Shown here: in pieces, positions 31,460 through 45,400 of the stretch
How positions within the stretch are numbered: the first letter of the stretch is position 1
Layout of the letters: each line of letters begins with the position of its first letter
Origin: Hyposmocoma kahamanoa
Lineage: Eukaryota > Arthropoda > Insecta > Lepidoptera > Cosmopterigidae
Assembly (NCBI RefSeq): GCF_003589595.1
Contig: NW_020653851.1
Location: forward strand, 21,464,541-21,528,540
DNA length: 64,000 nt
Reading direction: 5' to 3'
Position numbers and translations under genes: made by a program
The notes under the pieces: generated by a model
The model's database searches: none
Seen by the model: the letters and a program-made list of their open reading frames with translations, nothing else
What the model was told of the DNA's origin: nothing

Positions 31460-32392
31460 TGTAAATTAATAAAATTGTACAATTCACCTGTTTTTCACAT
31501 AATATTTCACCACAGATGTTTTGTATCACCAGACTTCACGTTATCTTCAGAAATAGCGCACCTATATTGACTTTTCTCGCTCAATCGTACATTTTCTATC
31601 AGCTGGCGCCCAGCTGTAGCATAGAGTGAAGTTGGCGACGTAGAGGTACCAACAGCCAAAATGAAATTCAGTTGCCAAGCTATTGAAATCAACCAATCAG
31701 AGAGAAGCATTGTGTTTCTGGATATTTTCCATTACACGTAGTAAGCGTTTACTTTATTAATTGAGTCTAATATTTTATTATAAAACACAAAACTTTTTTG
31801 CAAAATAATCAGTTTGTTACACTAAAAATGATGGGGAAAAGGCTTGAGGTGTATGTGTGTATGTACGCTACACTACTTCTAGACAGGAACTCCTTCATCC
31901 GGAGTGTTCAAATAACGAAGCAGCGTAATCGCCGCCTATAGTTATCGCCCAGGTTGAATCCGTGCAGCTTTGGTTTCGAACGTAAATATTCTACCTTACA
32001 CAAATGCACTAACACAATTTTAATAAAATGTTATTTACTATGTATTACAAATAACAATTTGTTTTTTCTTGTATAAAATTACCGATATCTGAGTCAAGTC
32101 TGACAAACTTTATGATGCTACTTATTGTAAGTTTGTAATTGGCATTTTAATTTTTTTTAATTTGAATGTTGTAATGTTTGTGTAAAATTTTCAAGTTTTT
32201 AAAGAAGTAACATACAATCAAAACATCGTAAAAGTAAGAAAAATTTCAAGTCTTTTTACTGCCTTAAAATGTATATAGAAACGAAGCCTTCGTGAAACAG
32301 AATGCATTGCACCGATGACATTTGTTTTCAGAAGAAACAAAAGTGAAGTTAGCAGTTCGTCAAACCGCCGAGCACCGAGTTTTACCGCGACA

Positions 32393-32406
32393 TTTTCGCG
32401 CGGAAA
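32393..32406. promoter_or_regulatory. E2F-like site 1
   Basis: TTTTCGCGCGGAAA contains TTTCGCGC, matching the E2F consensus TTTSSCGC, with GGAAA making it nearly symmetrical. It lies about 230 bp upstream of the candidate first-exon donor at 32622. Confidence 0.55.
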
Positions 32407-32932
32407 GCCGGGCGTTATCGAGCCGTGAAAATCTGAAAAGTAATTTATAATACAAGAAAATACCATAAGTATAACGTTTATATTTATTTTTAATCCCTTT
32501 ATTACCATATGTGTGAAAATTAGATATAAAGAACGAGTAATTGTGTTCATAACTGACCCCCGTATCTAGTGAATAAGGAAAGTTTGTTTCGTGGATTTTA
32601 CATTAATTTGTGAATGACAAGGTACGTTTATTAAGGTTACTTAACATGTTAAAGATGTAAAGTGTCTATTTCGTTAGCTTGATAGACCTATAATTTTAGA
32701 CTTTAGTCCTAATTAGGTTAGAAACCTATGGTGGGCGATAAGCCAAGCCAATTACGCTGTCAACGGTTTTGCCCTGTATGTAGCTTCTAATTCTTAATTA
32801 ATACCATTATATCAACAAAGCATTAATATTTCAAAGATATTGTATCATATTTGTGCTATTTTTATCAATTTCCAAAAGAGCACGGGGTAAGAAATGCCAA
32901 GCCTGCGACGTGTATAATGGCGCTGACGACAG

Positions 32933-32946
32933 ATTTCGCGCGCGAT
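32933..32946. promoter_or_regulatory. E2F-like site 2
   Basis: ATTTCGCGCGCGAT contains TTTCGCGC in a fully symmetrical setting, about 500 bp upstream of the first coding exon. Confidence 0.5.
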
Positions 32947-33397
32947 TGTAGCGGATTCGTGGCATTTTTTCTAGCAGCTGATCGATTCATTTCTTTATTT
33001 TTATGATTCCATAAGTTTCTCAAACATGTCTAGTGAGCATAAGATTAGAATACATCGATATTAATTGTGAATTTATAGTTCAAATTTACCTCTGAAAAAA
33101 AAATCTCCCGCCAACCTGTGGGGGGCACGCTGACCGAACATCCGCTTCGATGTGCAATTTATGGCCTGAAAGTTACCAATTCATAGCCTGCACGGTGTCC
33201 TAAAATGACCCCAACATAATTGGGATACCTAGGGTCGCTTGTAATATTGGAAATATGCCCACAATTGAGGTTGGCAACAGACATAACCCTATTCACAAAC
33301 TTGAACATGACATGCGGTAATTTTATGCACTAATCCTAGATTTAGCATACATTTTCGTTAAATATCGTTGCATAAGCTTAATTTGCATTATTTTTAG

Positions 33398-33451
33398 GCA
33401 GTGGAGACTCAGTGCCAGCTAACTTGAATCAGCTACAATGGCACAAAATGG
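33398..33451 (+). CDS. CycE: Cyclin E first coding exon (5' UTR plus MAQN)
   Basis: The acceptor TTTTTAG at 33397 suggests a non-coding exon upstream. ATG at 33438 gives MAQN plus two bases, with donor GTATGT. The start is chosen because it joins exon 2 in frame; confidence is moderate. Confidence 0.65.
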
Positions 33452-36400
33452 GTATGTAACCTGTGTGTCAACTTGATTAGTGACCTTGATTGAACTTTGT
33501 TTACTTACTACCAATGCCACCTGTTTGCAGTTCTTCAGATGACTCCAGTGAAAAACGTTCAACCTTGAAACGGAAGAGAAGTTCTACTGATGATGTGGGT
33601 ATTGTTGCCTGTACAAACTGCATGTTTTCATCACTTAGCCAAGATTCTATGTATGTGCCTTTTTTAGGAGGTTGAGAATATGCCACCTTCGAAAATGTCA
33701 CTAAAGCTTGAAGAGGAACTAAATGACCAACCTGCGCAACATGTGGTTGTAGAATCATCATCTTGTTCAAGTGATGATGAGAGCTCCCAGCTTGGCAACA
33801 TTGAGCAGCCGAGGAGTGTGTTCACAGATATTGACTACAACCCTGACAGCTTACTAAGCCCACCGAGTTTACCAGAACTACCCAACTGTGTTTTGAGTCC
33901 CTTAGAAAATGTTGCCAGGGGCGACTCTACACCACACACAAATAAGAGGTCAAGGTAAGTCACTGGTAACACAGATGTTTCAATATGTTTTTCAATGTAC
34001 AGCCTTTATGTAAGGTGGGGGAAACAGCTCATTGCAATGCAGCGAAATATGACACTTATTGCCAATTTCACATTTGTCATAGCATTTTACTCAAGTCATT
34101 CATTATAGATGCTTACATGGACAAGCCTTGTGCTTAGAAGAATAGGTCGATGTTAGCACTAGGCAAGTATCCTAAAATAAAAAATTCACACTTTGTTCAT
34201 AGTGCATTCTCTGCAACACTCAACTCTTTAATTTAGAATCAAATAAGGTGATGATATACTCTGATATACAGCTTTTTTTTGATAACTGGAATGCATTACA
34301 ATGAATACATTCTTAACATGTCTGGGTCATGGTCATTGGTGTTTTCTGCAATACATTTAGATTGCAGAGGCCTAAGAAGGTGACTACTTGATCTCTACAT
34401 CCCACTCAATGTGTTCTATAAATGTACTGAATAGTACTTCAGAAACTTAACAATATTACTATTTCCCTAAATGGTAATAGCAGTATTGTTACAAGCTCAA
34501 CTATTGGGTGTGTATTGCTTTTCAGGTTGCCAACTTCTTGTCACAATAATAGACATACAAGTATGCACAACTTCTTGTTTCAAAATATCTTTATTCATTT
34601 ATATTTGTAGATGGGAAGGTTGCTACCTATCATCTGGGTAAATGGGGTAATGGATAAGGGTGGAAAGGTTGTTGAGGAAGTTATAAATAGTAATAATATT
34701 TTGATATTTTAACATATAGAATATTAGCTGTGTATTTGACCTAGTTAAAACAATAGGCCTTATTAACATTCTTAAACATGTAAAGCATGTCCTTATTAAA
34801 ATCAACTAGAGCTTCTAGATGTTATTTATTAACACTTCTTCCTTATTCCCTATCAATAATTGTCCATTAAAGCTGAATACACATGTTCCTGTTATAACAT
34901 AAATTATTTTAGAATAAATCGAAATTTATTGGTGACAAGTGTAATTAGGTTAAACAAGGCTTTTCTACACCCTTGTTACTTAATAAAGCCTACTACTAAT
35001 GCACCCCAATCTTTGCATTCTTAAGCTTTTCAGATGAAGTTTTTCCACCCTTATGATCAGATTTTCGTTTGTTGACGTTCGTGACTTATTTCATCACCAT
35101 CCTTTTAGTACAAGCAAATCGCAATGCCCAAGTACGCCAAAACGGAAATGTCCACTGCCAGGATTGTCATGGGCGGACCCGGCGGACGTGTGGAAGAGCA
35201 TGTGCGAGTGCGACACGCGCGCCGCTATGAAGAGAAACCCGCATATGTTTGACAACCACCCCAGTCTTCAGCCACGTATGCGCGCTATACTGCTGGATTG
35301 GCTAAACGAGGTATGTAATAACTTTAAGCGCAGGGTATACCGTATGCGAAGCTAAGTTAGTTTTAGGTACGTAATAGTAGCTTTCGTACCGCGAACTAAG
35401 CTAACCGAGCAAAGTCGCATAGTTGATTGCGACTGCTATGTGAGTTACTTAGTTGCGCTCGCTGTGTAGCCTCCGCTTTAAGTTTCTTTAAAGTATATTG
35501 CAAGGAATTAACTTGTGATCTTCATCTTGCTCAGTGGAAAAAGGACTTTCACACCTTTGTAATAAAGTGACGCAATTTGAAATGTAATTTTTTTAGAAGC
35601 TGACTAAATAAATAAAAAACTTACGAAATAGAATTTCTTATTGCATCGATAGCGTATACTATAATGCTTGCCAATGTGGTGAATGGATTTGCCAATCGGC
35701 TTAAGGTATTTCGTCGGTGATAGGCTTTGGATTATGAGTTTCCATTTCGGTAATTTAGTGGCCAAATGAAATCCGCATATATGTCGTGGCAACCAAATTA
35801 GCGTGATTCAAGGGAATCTATTGTTATCAATCCGTAGTCAACATAAAGTTTAAAACAAAAATTTAATTATTTAATATTTCGGAACCATTGAAATAACAAA
35901 ATAATAACGTTAAATCTCTCTCCTGTAAAATTTGGTTTACTGCAGAATGCGCCTTATACCAACCAATATTACATACGCGGATTTGCACTATCCCCGACAT
36001 TTAGCCATTTAAAAAAAAATCTAATTTATCCCTATCTGAAAAATTACGTTTCGATTTATTATACCACTTTATTATTGAGGGTGGGCTGTGACGACAGTCA
36101 TTTGTCTCGAATGCTCGAGAGGCATATAAAGCGTCATTTAATTCAATTTGTCAGGGGCTCAATGAGGTTTGGAATATTTCAAATTGCTTTAAAGGTCTAA
36201 AGGAGTCAACCGTGACCATGGGACCTGTAAAGGGCCCGAAACGTCGGTTTGTTTGAAAAAACAAATATACGCGATTTAAATCCGGAAAAATAGTTTCATT
36301 TCCTATGCTTTAAAGGTGTTTTACAAGTTCATTACCTTATATAGGGTTTTTCAATAAGAACTTTGTTTTGTAAATCAAAATAAAACAATAAATTTAGATG

Positions 36401-39400
36401 ACAATGATTCAAATTTTTATTGTATTACAAAGAGATATTAGATTAGGTTAGAAGAAATTCTTATATTAAGTAACTTAATTCAAATTTTTATTGTATTACA
36501 AAGAGATATTAGATTAGGTTAGAAGAAATTCTTATATTAGATATTAGATTAGAAGAAACGGTATAAGAAAACTCGGATACGATAAATTTTCATTTATATC
36601 GATTAGTCGGGGAGCAATAAGGGCTTACAGTTACCGAACTGGCTTTCGAACACACTTATGATTGAACGAAGCACTCAAATTGTAACAACCCCGCGTTTCC
36701 AAGGTGCGATAACTGCCCCAGAGATGGGACAATGCATCGTCCTTCAAAGGGCATTCTGTTTCTCATACATGTTTGAAATTAACGGATCTTAACGCTTTTA
36801 TAGAAATAGGACAATGTTATTTTTAAGAGAATGATTAATATTTTATGTTGTGCTGCGTTTAAGGAATTTTAGAAAAGGTGAGTGTTTGTCATTGGTCTTA
36901 TTTTTTTATACTTTTCAGTAATACAAACTTTTTGTAGTCGGCATTGTTAATAGTACACAGTTTAACACGGTTCATTAAAAAAAATGTATAGCAACAGCAA
37001 TATTCACTTGGTTTTATTGCTAATGGCTTTACATGTAAGAACAGTGACGTAACATCGGGGTCATTGACCCGTTTTTTGCGGGTCCACTGACCTTTTCAGA
37101 ACCAACGCGTTCGGGCTTAATACATTAGTAGCAGATTAAATATTATTAGTGTTAAGTTTTTACTTTTGTTTCCTTTGGAAATGTAGCAACATTTCAATGA
37201 GTACAATTGGAATTATAACTAATACAAACCTTATTTTTTGAGCTCAAAGATTATAGCGACAAATTTGCGAATGTATAGTTACAGCGTCTCGGTTAGGTAA
37301 TGCGCGTTCAGCGCTTTAAAGACAAACCGCGCTATATACAAAATTCTTATTTTTTTTTGTATAAAAGTAAGTGCACATTTGACCTCAATCTCACATGATG
37401 GAAAGTGACGATGAGATCAACGATAAACCATGCACACCTAAATAATATCTATTTACTCTTGCCTAGAAAAGGCCCATGTTATAGCATACAGGGAATAAGT
37501 CTTCAGGCAGGGAATTCCACTCTATAGCCGGTCGTAATATAAGTAATAAAGTAGCTAAGAAATTCGTCGTGTTTCCTACAGAAAAGATGAGAATGGTCTT
37601 GTATACGGCAAGAACTTTGCCGGATTTAGCCACGGAAACATATCGTGTCTGTTGCAGACGAGAAATTGTCGAGTATGTACACAATACGAATGCTTTCGGA
37701 AAGACGTGTAGGGTAAAACGCTTTACCACCGACTGTGGGAAGAAATATGCTGTTGTATATGTTGACTATTAAGCAACACCTGTCCACGCGCATAAACGTT
37801 CATTTACTGACAATGCACCTCACCCCGCCCCGTGCAATAGCGGCAGAGCGCGTCGTGTCCAGGGTAGACAAGATTTTTTTTGTCTGGCGCCGAGGCAGTG
37901 TACACCACAGAACACTACACAGTTCGTGTGTAGAAACGACACTAATTCTTGCATAGACCCGGCGACTTTTCTTAGCGTGGACACGCGCCCTAACGCATCG
38001 TGTGAATACTTGATGTATCCACAACATAGAGGTGGTATTAAAGCGTGCAATTCCATCGCACACTCCGTGATATCGTGTAGACTACAGATAAGCATATTTT
38101 TCTGGAGGATAAAACTGTTTCTGAATATATTATTCTGCTGGTATCTCTAATACGAATTAATTAAATATGACATGGCTGTAGGATATGTAAATTTACTGTA
38201 ATTTTTGTCGCAATTAACTTATGTCTCAGGATGACGGTCGCAGCGGCAGTGCTTCTCAAATCTTTGCGATTTAAAGCTCTGAATGGCACTGGAATACGAG
38301 TAATAATTTTTGAAATTAAGTCAATAACGTATTAATCATTTTATGCGATTTTTTACTTTTCTAGTACTCTTACCTCAGTTTTGATATTTACCAGGGGGTT
38401 TATTTGCTGGCTGGGGAAATAATTGCTGTCAAATGAATTATACTCTACTAGATTAAAAGACGCATGATACGAATGAAGCTTCATACTTGACACTGTCTTT
38501 TGAATTGATAATAAAATTCAAATATCCAATAAATAGAATCATAGCGTGGCAAGAAACCTGTAATTAATGACAATCATTTAGTTAGAATAAACACGAAAAT
38601 TTTGAGAACGATATCCATTAGTAATGAAAAATAGGTACTGTAACTGGGGGGTAGCTCGGATTGCGTAGCGAGAGGTGCTTTTATGAATATAAACCGGAAT
38701 AATCTTCAAAATATGGTTTATTGTATTCTTTCACATACTTATAGTGTTGGGTTACAATTCAATAATGTCAAGATGCTCCATTCTTTTCTCTTACTTCATT
38801 TTCAAAGCATTCTATTTACAAATCTATTCACTCAGCCAGTGACTCTACTCATAGAGTAGAGCCTAGACTACAGTACCTAATACAACCCCCCATATTCCAA
38901 ATTTATTCCAATCAGATTTATGCTCTAATGGTTCGTAATGTAGCAGGTTCAAAACAAAACCGTTACTAAACGAAAATCTCACTTGTTCCTTAACTTAACT
39001 GTAATTGTTACAGGAAAACGGTCCTAGAAAACAGTCCATGAAAAAAATGGTTCAGTCAGCAAGTTTAAAACAATTTTCACGAATTTTTATGTTATTTGTT
39101 TCTATTCCCCGTAAGAATCAAACGTATTTATGAGACCAACTGAGGTAAGAGTACTAGAAATGACAGAAATCGCAAGAAACTTTACCATTTATTATTATAT
39201 TAACTTATTTTCATAAATTTTTATCGAACAACACAAAGTAGTAGCAGTGAAACTCCGTGTGAAGAGTTCGTCCAGGGCAGTACCACCTTACCTATTTCTG
39301 CCGCCAAGCAGGAATGCTCGCATTACTGCGTTCCAGATTTGAAGGGTCGGGGTGCTGGTGAAATTACTGGCACATGAAACTTTTCAACTTACGTCTCAGG

Positions 39401-42400
39401 GTGACGGGCGCAGTGGCATTGTCCTAACTGTTATGGACAGGCGTGACGCTTACCACCAGGCGCACGACTTGTTCGTCCTGTCACTTAGTATCATAAAAAA
39501 TCCTTCTATCTGACTGAACTTGTGTGTCGCCACACCGGGGTTTCCGGGGCCAATTTCTCTAGATGCTTGTTGCAGATTGTATTATGTTGTACTGAATTTA
39601 AATGTTTTTTTTTTGCCGTCGACGCCGCCTGTAAGAACCTTATGAAAGTTTCTTCACTCTTTAGAGATGGGCCAACCCTCATATTCATAAGCTTTAAAGG
39701 ACATTTTACGAAAATCACATTTTTAATTTAGTGACAATATTGGTTGCAATGTGCGATATAATCAGTTACCAAGTTAATAAATATACATTGACATGAAAGG
39801 TCGAAGTTGCAATATATAGTTACAGATACGCAACAATATGCGTAAATGTTATCAAAGCTAAAAACGGCGATTACTTACCCAATTCATCCACTTCATTTTA
39901 TTAACACAAAATGGAAGTAAATTACTCTGCTTGCTCCTCAGGAGTTGATTCTTCGGCCGAGTGTCGAACAATCAACAACTCCTGAAGAAGCCTCGTAGAG
40001 AGGCGAAACACGTCTCGAGTATGTTCTAGATGGTTGTGTTTGAAAAAAAATTCAACACAATCGCAGCTAGTTTGTACGATTTAACTTCACTGAGTGTTTA
40101 ACGTGATTTGTCTAACGTAGATTTTCGCAAAGAAACGCCTGAATCTATTAATTATGTTTTAAAAGTTCCAGTCGCTTGATTTAAACTGTTTTGTGCTTAT
40201 ATCCTCTCCTAATGCAAACTGTGCCACCACTGCTCAGGAAGTCATCAGTAGAGCTAGCACGACAGGACGCGTTTTGCGCGAGATACTCTATGCAAGAATA
40301 GTATTATCTCATGTTTTATGTCGTTTAAGACTAGCCAAGTGGTGTCATTGTCTGGCACTTTATTATTGTTATTATTTGTTAAAATTAATTGTCCTAATTA
40401 CATTTCGCATTAGACATGGAAAAATGTATATCTTTACTTAGGTACTTAATCTTTGTCAGCTGTGACCATACTGGTAAAAGGCCCGAAACGTTGGTTTGTT
40501 TGAAAAAATCAAATATGCGCGATTTAGATCCGAAAAATTAGTTTCATTTTCTATGTGTCGCATTTCCAATAGCGAAAACCTAAGAACTAGATATACTTAA
40601 TCTGTTTCAAAAACTTGCACTTAAGAAATTGAAAGAAACGGAAATTGTAATATATTTATAAAATATTGTCTTGTCAATCATAAATGGTATTTGTTATCAA
40701 TTCTCACGAGGTTTTCCTTTACTGTAATTTGATGTCTAAAAAAAAGTTTACGATCACTGGTTTTTTGTTTTTTTTTCTATTTCCAAAAAATAAACAAAAT
40801 ATTGTTACGCAAATTTTTCGGGGCACATATTTTCGGTTTAGCAATCCACAACGTAATCCGTTCATATAGAATTCTCCAGGAGAAGCAAGAAACAAAAAAA
40901 TACTTTATGCACACACCAGAGAGGCATTGCATAGAATAACTAAAGCTTAAAAATTAAGTTACAAAAAGGCTTTCTTAGACTCTACTACTAATTTTTGAAC
41001 GTTTGAAGCATCCTTGGTGTCAAAAGCCGACATCTGCAAGATAAGAACTTTTCTGGAGAGGTGCTTAAAGAGTCTACGAACGAAATTAGTCGGTAACTTT
41101 TTTATGCTTCAATAGGAGAGTTGAAAAATATCATATATACAAAATTTTGTTTCGTGTACTTTGTTTCATGATTTTCATGTGATGACTGCCTAAGACTTAG
41201 GATACCACAATAAGCGCCAAATGCCAAATGTACATTAAAATATAATAAATATAATTACATTATTCAGGCCCAAGCAAGTATGCCCTCAGTTTTGGATGAA
41301 CAAAGTATTTTTCTAGATACCCTACACGGTTATATAGAACACACACACGTGCTTTTTATTTCTTTTTAACACCAATGGTTTTTATTTTGGATCAATGTCC
41401 TAATTTAAAAAATAAATAAAAATGTATTTAAATATTTTTATAAAGGGTAATGAAATATTTAAAAAAAAACTTTAATCCCTTGACATTTTTGACACGTCTA
41501 TATAAGGCTAAATTTGAATGCTATATTACATACACTGGGCGTTTACATGATCATAGGAATAATACTGCCTGGGTCTGAACCACTTCACATATATACCGGG
41601 GCCTTAGGAGGATAAAAACAAAATTGTCCACATAATAATATTTGACAAGAAGATGTTTGCATGACACTAACCTAATCCTATTAAAATCAGTTAGTAAAAC
41701 TTAAGCCTAGTGTATCGCACAGTTCTACAGTGGTAAGCGCACAAAAGTAAATTATTTTAGTATCTTCCTAAATTGCCAACTGGCCTAAATTGCTTCAATT
41801 TTATAAGAAATATGATGTTTTGGTAGTATATACATACCATCACGCCTATCTCCCACTGGCGTATGCAGCAGGGTTCTTGCTAATATCAGCACCAGCACCC
41901 GCGGATAATCTGCATGAATTAAAATATCCGCAACCTATTGATGCTGACATTCATTGCGGATATTGCGTTGTAACCCTAATTTTCAAACCACCCAGAAACA
42001 GACTGTGAGCCCAAAAAGCAGCTCTGCCGTCGTCTGACTGTCACGATGTGACCTCCTGTCATCGTCGTCCCACTTTTTTCTCGCCTTTTCTCCGGTTCCT
42101 GGCCACTTGTTTTTAAATTTTAAATCGTTTTTAAATTCCTTTGCTTCGCCATTTTCATTTTTTTGCGTTCCATCGCCACTCCCTGCTCGATGGCGGCAGC
42201 GAACAGTACTGCTCTAATTTTTAATTGCGTCTAATTTTGATTTTTTTACCAGTTNNNNNNNNNNAACCCTGGTATGGCCCTCCAGTCACTGCGCTCTTCA
42301 CAAACCTTTCACTCCTCTACTCGCGTCCATATCTTGATACTTACTTATTTACTCTTGGTACATAAAACCCGGTCTTTTTGAGGACATCCCCAATCTGATC

Positions 42401-45400
42401 AAGATATGTACGTCGAGGTTTACCTTTTCCCTTCCACAGTCGTTTTCCATCCACTGCCTACCTTTTTACATGACCAAATTTTAATATTGATTGTAATGGC
42501 TATTATGATGTTTTATTACCATAATTATTATCGAACACAAAGAAAATTCCTTCCATCTCACAGGACAAAAATTTCTTCGATCTAAACGTCGCAAAAACAG
42601 GGGAGTTATAAGTTTGCTGTGTGTCTGTCCATTTGTGGCATCGCACCTCTTAAAACGGATGACCTGATGTCAAACCGGTTTTTTTTAATTTGAAGGCTAA
42701 TTTAATCGTCATGGTCCTTAGGCATGATAAATGAACTCTTTAAACAGCATAGCAGATTCACCTGTTTAAAGATTATCAACTGTTCCTGTTTAGTCTAGTG
42801 ATCTCAATCATTAAATGAATATTTTACATTTTAATTATTTTACAATTAGAATTATTTTACATCCACTGGTCTCATCGCCTTGAAACTTGCTATATTATTT
42901 GAAGTAAGTTTATTTGAAAACAGCAATCCCTAGAATTTCTTGCTCGTAAATCTCAGGGAAGTCAGCGTAGTGAACGAGCAGTAACTTAAATATGACGTTT
43001 TATTTTACCTACGGAATAAATGATTCTTTATCCAATTAACCTTGATCTGCTGCTGCGACCAGGACAGTGTGCAGACTACCCAATTTCTCGACTACTTACT
43101 GTAGAACTATGCAAAATCTGCACCCTATGCGCGATCACTTTACAGAGCAACAGAGACTAAGGAGCCGGAAAAGTTTTGTCAAATCTAAAAATCAAAAATG
43201 TTTTATTTAAAGAAACAATTTTTACAATTATGTGGCTCGAGAATCCCTTTTAAGTAATAAAATTATACTTGTGCTATGATTCCCGCTCTTCCTTATTCTA
43301 AATAATATCTAAATTTAAGATTGTTTGATATTGGTTTAAATAATACGAGCTTAATTTCTAATAAAGGACAAAGAAAAGAAAATTAAAAATTAACAAAAGA
43401 TGATTAATATCAAGGAATAAAATGTGCAAGTAGTAGTGAGTGAGTGATTGTGTGTTTAAGTGGTTGAAGTGTATATCACCTCACACACAAATAATCACAA
43501 GTCAAATGTGTCGATCCTCTGAGTATTGAGCCGGCTCAGACGAGGTGCAACCTTTGGCACGAAAAAGTACCATTTACGTTTGTCCCGTCTTCTGAGAGTC
43601 TTCCTCCTGGACACGAATTGCCATGGCCGACCTGGAAGTCTTTAAACGGGCCGAAGTAAAGACAATTTGTTCAGGTGAGGATTTTCGGATGGGACGGTTC
43701 TAATCTGGACTATTTGTGCGATGCGATTTAAACGATGGCCCACCTCGTATGCCCTGCGTTCCCTTACACCTGTACGCTTGAGGATTTAATGGCGGTTGCC
43801 AGTGACGCGGTCGGCGCGGCTGGCCCAGAGCCACAATAGTATGCCATTGACGCGATAAGAAGAAGTAGAACTATCTTGTTCGGTCTCATCAAATTGGGCT
43901 CTACGAGTTGTCAGCTATACAGGGTTATTTATAAAATACTAACACCTCACAGGACTGACTATATTACTAACATCATAAGGCTCAATTTACATTGCGGTAG
44001 AAACGAATGGAAGGAAATTTTTGTAACGAAATTGTACATAGCAATATGAACGTTATGTAAATTATGTAATGTACAAACATAATACGAGCCAAAGAACAAA
44101 TCGCGCGTCTTTCGGCAAATTGTCGCGCATATTCGGGAATTTCCGCAGCTGCCTAAGCGACGACGCCTGGTGAATCCGTGCAAAAGTGGTGCGAAGGCAG
44201 GCGCAATATAATATCAAAGCTCGACGAAATACTACAACCTCAATTTCGTGAATGAACGTACGAGCCAAAAAAGACTGCGTATCGCATCGGTTCATACGAA
44301 CGCGGCTCTCCACATGTCGGCATCAAAACGGGTTCCTGCGAATTTCGACGCATGCCGACGACTACTGATCCTGGGGGTCTACTCCCGCACTCCAACCAAC
44401 ATCCGTCCGAAACAATTACTGTCAAATAAGTAATACTCGACCAATTCAGAGACGCATCCGAATGACGCTTCGCACTTGACATTGTCTTTTGACTTTCCCT
44501 GATTCCCAGATCCCCTGGTTTAGAAACAACTAGCGCGACAATGCGCGAACGGCCGCGTCAACGGCGAATCTGCTTAATGCGACAAATATGGTTAAACATG
44601 ATCGCATCAAGACGGATCCGCGTTAATAAGTTTGGTGACTCCCTAATAATTCATCAAATTGTACATTCATACAAAAATAAATACATATATTTAAATAGAT
44701 CACTAATTCATTCATTCATTCAACAAAACCTTAAAAGTTTATTTTTAGTAAATTTATAATGTCTTCTAAAATCATGGAACAGAAATTGTTCTTTATGATG
44801 TTATTTTTTCTTTACAGTAATATAAAGTCTTGTGAGGTTTTATGGCTTCTGGTTGACACAGGAGTTACACAAATAGTGTACTGCTGTGTTTACCGATCGC
44901 ACAGTGGAGATCAGGAGACGACCAAGCTGTTCCAATATCTAAGTGAGACGTCTGATGAGATTCAGCATAGGTACCCAGCGGCGCAACTAGTCATTCTGGG
45001 GGACTTTAATGCACACCATCAAGAATGGTTGTTCCCATACCAGAAGACCGATCACGCTGGGAGAGAGACGCGTAAACTTGCGTTAACGCTAAGCTTATCC
45101 CAGCTTGTCAGTGGCGCCACTAGGATACCAGATGTTGAATCCCATACGGCTAATTGCTTGGACCTTCTGCTGACAACTGATCCGGACCGATACTCTGTGG
45201 TTGTGGAGGCCCCACTGGGTACTTCCGACCATTGTCTGGTGAAAACTGTATCCGTATACTCCCCACCCGATCAGGGCCCTAGTGGTATGAGACGGGTGTG
45301 GCGATACAAGTTAGCAGATTGGGACGAAATGCGCCATTTCTTTGCGTCATATCCCTGGCAGGCGTGCTTTACTTCAGGAGACTCGTCGAGCTGTGCTGAT

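Larger units (their letters stand above)
31460..33397. promoter_or_regulatory. Divergent GSAP / cyclin E intergenic region
   Basis: GSAP starts at 31459 on the minus strand, and cyclin E coding starts at 33438 on the plus strand. The region holds two E2F-like sites and a possible cyclin E non-coding first exon ending at a good donor (AAG/GTACGT at 32622). No shared repeats are recognised here, in contrast to the flanks. Confidence 0.6.

Noticed and set aside
42255..42264. Biological boundary at the N run
   Set aside because: It is an assembly placeholder; retroelement remnants flank it on both sides.
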